Below, one piece after another: positions 14,165 to 16,123 of a DNA stretch of 16,123 nt. A program made the position numbers and the translations under genes. Source of the stretch: UBA10205 sp035289625 (GTDB taxonomy: Archaea > Iainarchaeota > Iainarchaeia > Iainarchaeales > Iainarchaeaceae); assembly GCA_035289625.1 (NCBI GenBank), contig DATDWP010000019.1:1-16123 (forward strand), given 5' to 3'. Positions within the stretch are counted from its first letter, which is position 1, and each line of letters starts with the position of its first letter. The notes beneath the pieces are model-generated. The model saw only the letters and a program-made list of their open reading frames with translations, did not search any database and was not told the origin of the DNA.

Positions 14165-15988
14165 TTACACCTTATCCGTTAGTATCAATTTCGGGTACAC
14201 TCCGAGCGCTTTTAATTCATCCAGTAAAAGCTTGAACCCATAACTCATTTCCACCGGATAGATTTTGCTATCATTTGCCTCAAGTGCCCTTTTTGTTTTG
14301 CGGATGTGGTCTTCAAATCCTATTACTCCTGCAGTTTCTGAAACCCACATTGTCACCTTGTCAGAATCATCAATGAATTTTTCCTGCAGAAGCATTGCAG
14401 CTCCGTGCCCGACAAGTGTTTCGCCTTCCATTTCACCAAATCGCAAGCCCCCTTCTTTTTCTTTTCCTTCAGTTGGCTGGCGTGTTAGTATTTGCACAGG
14501 GCCCCTTGCCCTTGATTGTATCTTGTGCGCTGTCATGTGGAAGAGCCTTCTATAAGCAACAATCCCTGTAAAAATTTCTCCCTTAATTCTCTGGCCGGAT
14601 GTCCCATCATAGAAAACTTCCTTGCCATTTTTCTTAAAGCCGTTTTTTTGCAATAGCTCTTCAAGCTCTTCTTGCGGGGTTCCTGTAAACGGAGTGCCAT
14701 CAATTTGCTTTGCAACAAGTGCTGCTGCTTTTCCGCCAAGCATTTCAAGTAAGTGCCCAATTGTCATTCTCGAAGGGACCGAGTGCGGATTTAGTATTAG
14801 GTCAGGTTTTATCCCATCCGGTGTAAATGGCATGTCCTCTTCCGGGACAATCAAACCCACAACGCCTTTCTGCCCGTGCTTTGAACTAAATTTATCCCCA
14901 AGCGCAGGGATCCTCTCACTTCTAACCTTAACTTTCACAAGCTTATTTCCGGCTTCCGATTCTGTTACAAACACTTTGTCAACATGCCCTTCCTTGCCTT
15001 TGCGTATCATTACAGAAGCTTCCCTTCTCTTCTCCTGCACAACCCCGAATTCATTTATTTCCTCCAAAAATCTTGGTGGTGATGTCCTTCCGATTATGAC
15101 TTCATTCTCGCCCACATAAGATTCGAGTTGGATTATTCCGTCTTCCCCGAGTTTTTTATAAGCGTCCTCCCCTAAATGCCCAACAGTATCTGCTGGAGGG
15201 ATTTCAAATTTGTCTATTTGCCCGCCCGGGTATCTGTTCTCTGCACTTTCATAAGTTCTAAAATAGCTGCTTCTTCCAAGCCCTCTATCAACTGCGCCTT
15301 GATTGAGCACAACCGCGTCCAAAATGTTAAACCCGTATGGCATTATTGCAACAACAAAATTCTGGATATTTGGGCGCTGGTTTATTCCAATCATATCCAT
15401 TGTCTTTGTCTTTACAAGTGATTTTTGTGGATAGTATAGTAAGAATCCTTCAGTGTCTGTGCGCAAATTTATATTGCTAACTCCAAAGCCCTGGGCCTGC
15501 TTAAACATCTTTGCCCCGTGCAGCACCTTTCCTGCCATGTCGTGCTCGAGGTAGGGGACCATTGAACTGATTATACTTAACATTATTGAAGAATCAATTT
15601 CTTGGTGGGTGTGCTCTTTTGTTAGCTGCTCATCTGCTGTTGCAATGAATGCATTTTCCTCTTCTTCAGCATCCAAGTATTCAACAAAGCCCTGCTCTAC
15701 AAGATCATTCCAAGTCATCTTGGCATCTTTTAGAAGCTTTATCTGCTCATCAGTGATCTTTAGCTTTCCGCTTTCTATAACAAGAAGCGGGCGCTGCACC
15801 CTTCCGGCATCAGTATTAATGTAAACTTCATTAGTGTCCTCGTGGTATGCAACATTTATCTGCTCCGAGACCTTGTTCTCCCTTCTCCTTGCAATAATTT
15901 CCTTTGTCAATTTGATCGGATCATTATGGAAACCAATGAGCCTTCCATTGATGTAGATTTTTGCGTTTTTTGCACTTTCAGAAACCAT
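14165..15988 (-). CDS. rpoB1: DNA-directed RNA polymerase subunit B'
   Basis: A 607-residue C-terminal half of the second-largest subunit, as in archaea with a split rpoB. GDKFSSKHGQKG (364-375) supplies the active-site lysines. RGLGRSSYFRTYE, RYPGGQ, NPHSVPSRMTIGHLLEMLGGK and GGLRFGEMEG are canonical, as is the end PVEMSYGFKLLLDELKALGV. There is no cysteine at all, so the C-terminal zinc ribbon near residues 548-576 has lost its ligands. The usual HNQSPRNTYQ segment is replaced by HDMAGKVLHGA (149-159). The ATG at 15986-15988 follows GGTGTTGTGA. Upstream lie a duplicated junction and the end of another gene, probably rpoB''. Confidence 0.97.
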   Translation of the reverse strand: MVSESAKNAKIYINGRLIGFHNDPIKLTKEIIARRRENKVSEQINVAYHEDTNEVYINTDAGRVQRPLLVIESGKLKITDEQIKLLKDAKMTWNDLVEQGFVEYLDAEEEENAFIATADEQLTKEHTHQEIDSSIMLSIISSMVPYLEHDMAGKVLHGAKMFKQAQGFGVSNINLRTDTEGFLLYYPQKSLVKTKTMDMIGINQRPNIQNFVVAIMPYGFNILDAVVLNQGAVDRGLGRSSYFRTYESAENRYPGGQIDKFEIPPADTVGHLGEDAYKKLGEDGIIQLESYVGENEVIIGRTSPPRFLEEINEFGVVQEKRREASVMIRKGKEGHVDKVFVTESEAGNKLVKVKVRSERIPALGDKFSSKHGQKGVVGLIVPEEDMPFTPDGIKPDLILNPHSVPSRMTIGHLLEMLGGKAAALVAKQIDGTPFTGTPQEELEELLQKNGFKKNGKEVFYDGTSGQRIKGEIFTGIVAYRRLFHMTAHKIQSRARGPVQILTRQPTEGKEKEGGLRFGEMEGETLVGHGAAMLLQEKFIDDSDKVTMWVSETAGVIGFEDHIRKTKRALEANDSKIYPVEMSYGFKLLLDELKALGVYPKLILTDKV

Positions 15989-16014
15989 TCACAACACCCA
16001 AAAATTTATTTCAA

Positions 16015-16101
16015 TTATTTTAATTTCACTCCCACAACGATTGCGACCGTTGGGACCGCGTAGGGCACAAGGCCCGACTTGCTCACTTCGTTCGCACTCA
16101 T
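16015..16101 (-). CDS. Putative 28-residue mini-ORF upstream of rpoB'
   Basis: ATG (16099-16101) overlaps the TGA stop of the upstream frame as ATGA and runs to TAA (16015-16017). The peptide begins MSANEVSKSGLVPY and ends in VVGVKLK; the last residues repeat the end of the upstream gene (GVKLK-stop). The centre AVPTVAIVVG is hydrophobic. No family is recognised. It may be a coupled micropeptide or a by-product of the insertion. Confidence 0.33.
   Translation of the reverse strand: MSANEVSKSGLVPYAVPTVAIVVGVKLK
16017..16034 (-). repeat. 18-bp direct repeat, inner copy upstream of rpoB'
   Basis: The minus strand reads TGGGAGTGAAATTAAAAT, matching 16100-16117 with one T/C difference. The copies bracket 65 bp of GC-richer DNA. 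Confidence 0.85.
16035..16099. mobile_element. Short insert between direct repeats upstream of rpoB'
   Basis: 65 bp, visibly GC-richer than its surroundings, flanked by 18-bp repeats. It includes CAACG/CGTTG and GGGC/GCCC inverted repeats and, on the minus strand, GCGAACGAAGTGAGC. It resembles the rps12/rps7 insert in design but not obviously in sequence. It is possibly a small non-autonomous element; no transposase is present. Confidence 0.38.
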
Positions 16102-16123
16102 TTTAACTTCACTCCCATGTCCT
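16098..16123 (-). CDS. 3' end of an upstream gene, possibly rpoB'' (partial)
   Basis: The frame enters from the right edge and reads DMGVKLK-stop (TGA 16098-16100). The gene expected directly upstream of rpoB' in archaea with a split subunit is rpoB''. Eight codons are too few to prove it. Confidence 0.35.
16100..16117 (-). repeat. 18-bp direct repeat, outer copy upstream of rpoB'
   Basis: The minus strand reads TGGGAGTGAAGTTAAAAT. It encodes the last residues of the upstream gene; the inner copy is at 16017-16034. Confidence 0.85.

Overview
This window looks like a chromosomal segment of an archaeon. The gene order, the split RNA polymerase subunits (B', A', A''), the archaeal/eukaryotic-type translation factors EF-2 and EF-1alpha, L30e, the archaeal NusA-like KH protein, GGTGA/GGAGGTG ribosome-binding sites and TATA-box promoters all agree on this. 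The divergent polymerase sequences, AT-leaning composition and compact junctions suggest a DPANN-type lineage, for example one near Diapherotrites or Micrarchaeota. That placement is inference and the sequence alone does not fix it.

Almost everything lies on the minus strand, so transcription runs from high to low coordinates. In that order the window holds: the last codons of an upstream gene (probably rpoB''), a short insertion with direct repeats, rpoB' (14165-15988), rpoA' (11530-14148), rpoA'' (10299-11519), an interruption of about 950 bp carrying a Doc/Fic-type gene and a small overlapping partner ORF, then rpl30e, a nusA-like gene, rps12, a second short insertion with direct repeats, rps7 and fusA (EF-2). 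Next come a 1018-residue surface glycoprotein with PKD and Ig-like domains (2062-5118), tuf (EF-1alpha) and rps10. At the left edge the 3' end of an unidentified plus-strand gene converges on rps10.

This is the classic archaeal transcription-translation cluster (rpoB-A1-A2-L30e-nusA-S12-S7-EF2-EF1A-S10), broken by foreign-looking inserts at four junctions. The core genes are tightly packed, often 6-20 nt apart, with each ribosome-binding site embedded in the preceding stop codon region, so translation is probably coupled. The Doc module and the surface protein each have their own TATA-like promoter and almost no leader.

Most worth a second look: (1) two inserts, between rps12 and rps7 and just upstream of rpoB'. 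Each is flanked by an 18-19 bp direct repeat of the gene junction. Each creates a 28-29 codon mini-ORF that starts at the upstream stop and ends on a duplicated copy of that stop. (2) The RNA polymerase has lost the C-terminal zinc-binding cysteines of B' and has rewritten other segments that are normally almost invariant: the B' fork region, the A' bridge helix and the A'' trigger loop. (3) The Doc gene overlaps a 40-residue charged helical ORF and has a Fic motif without the acidic residue.
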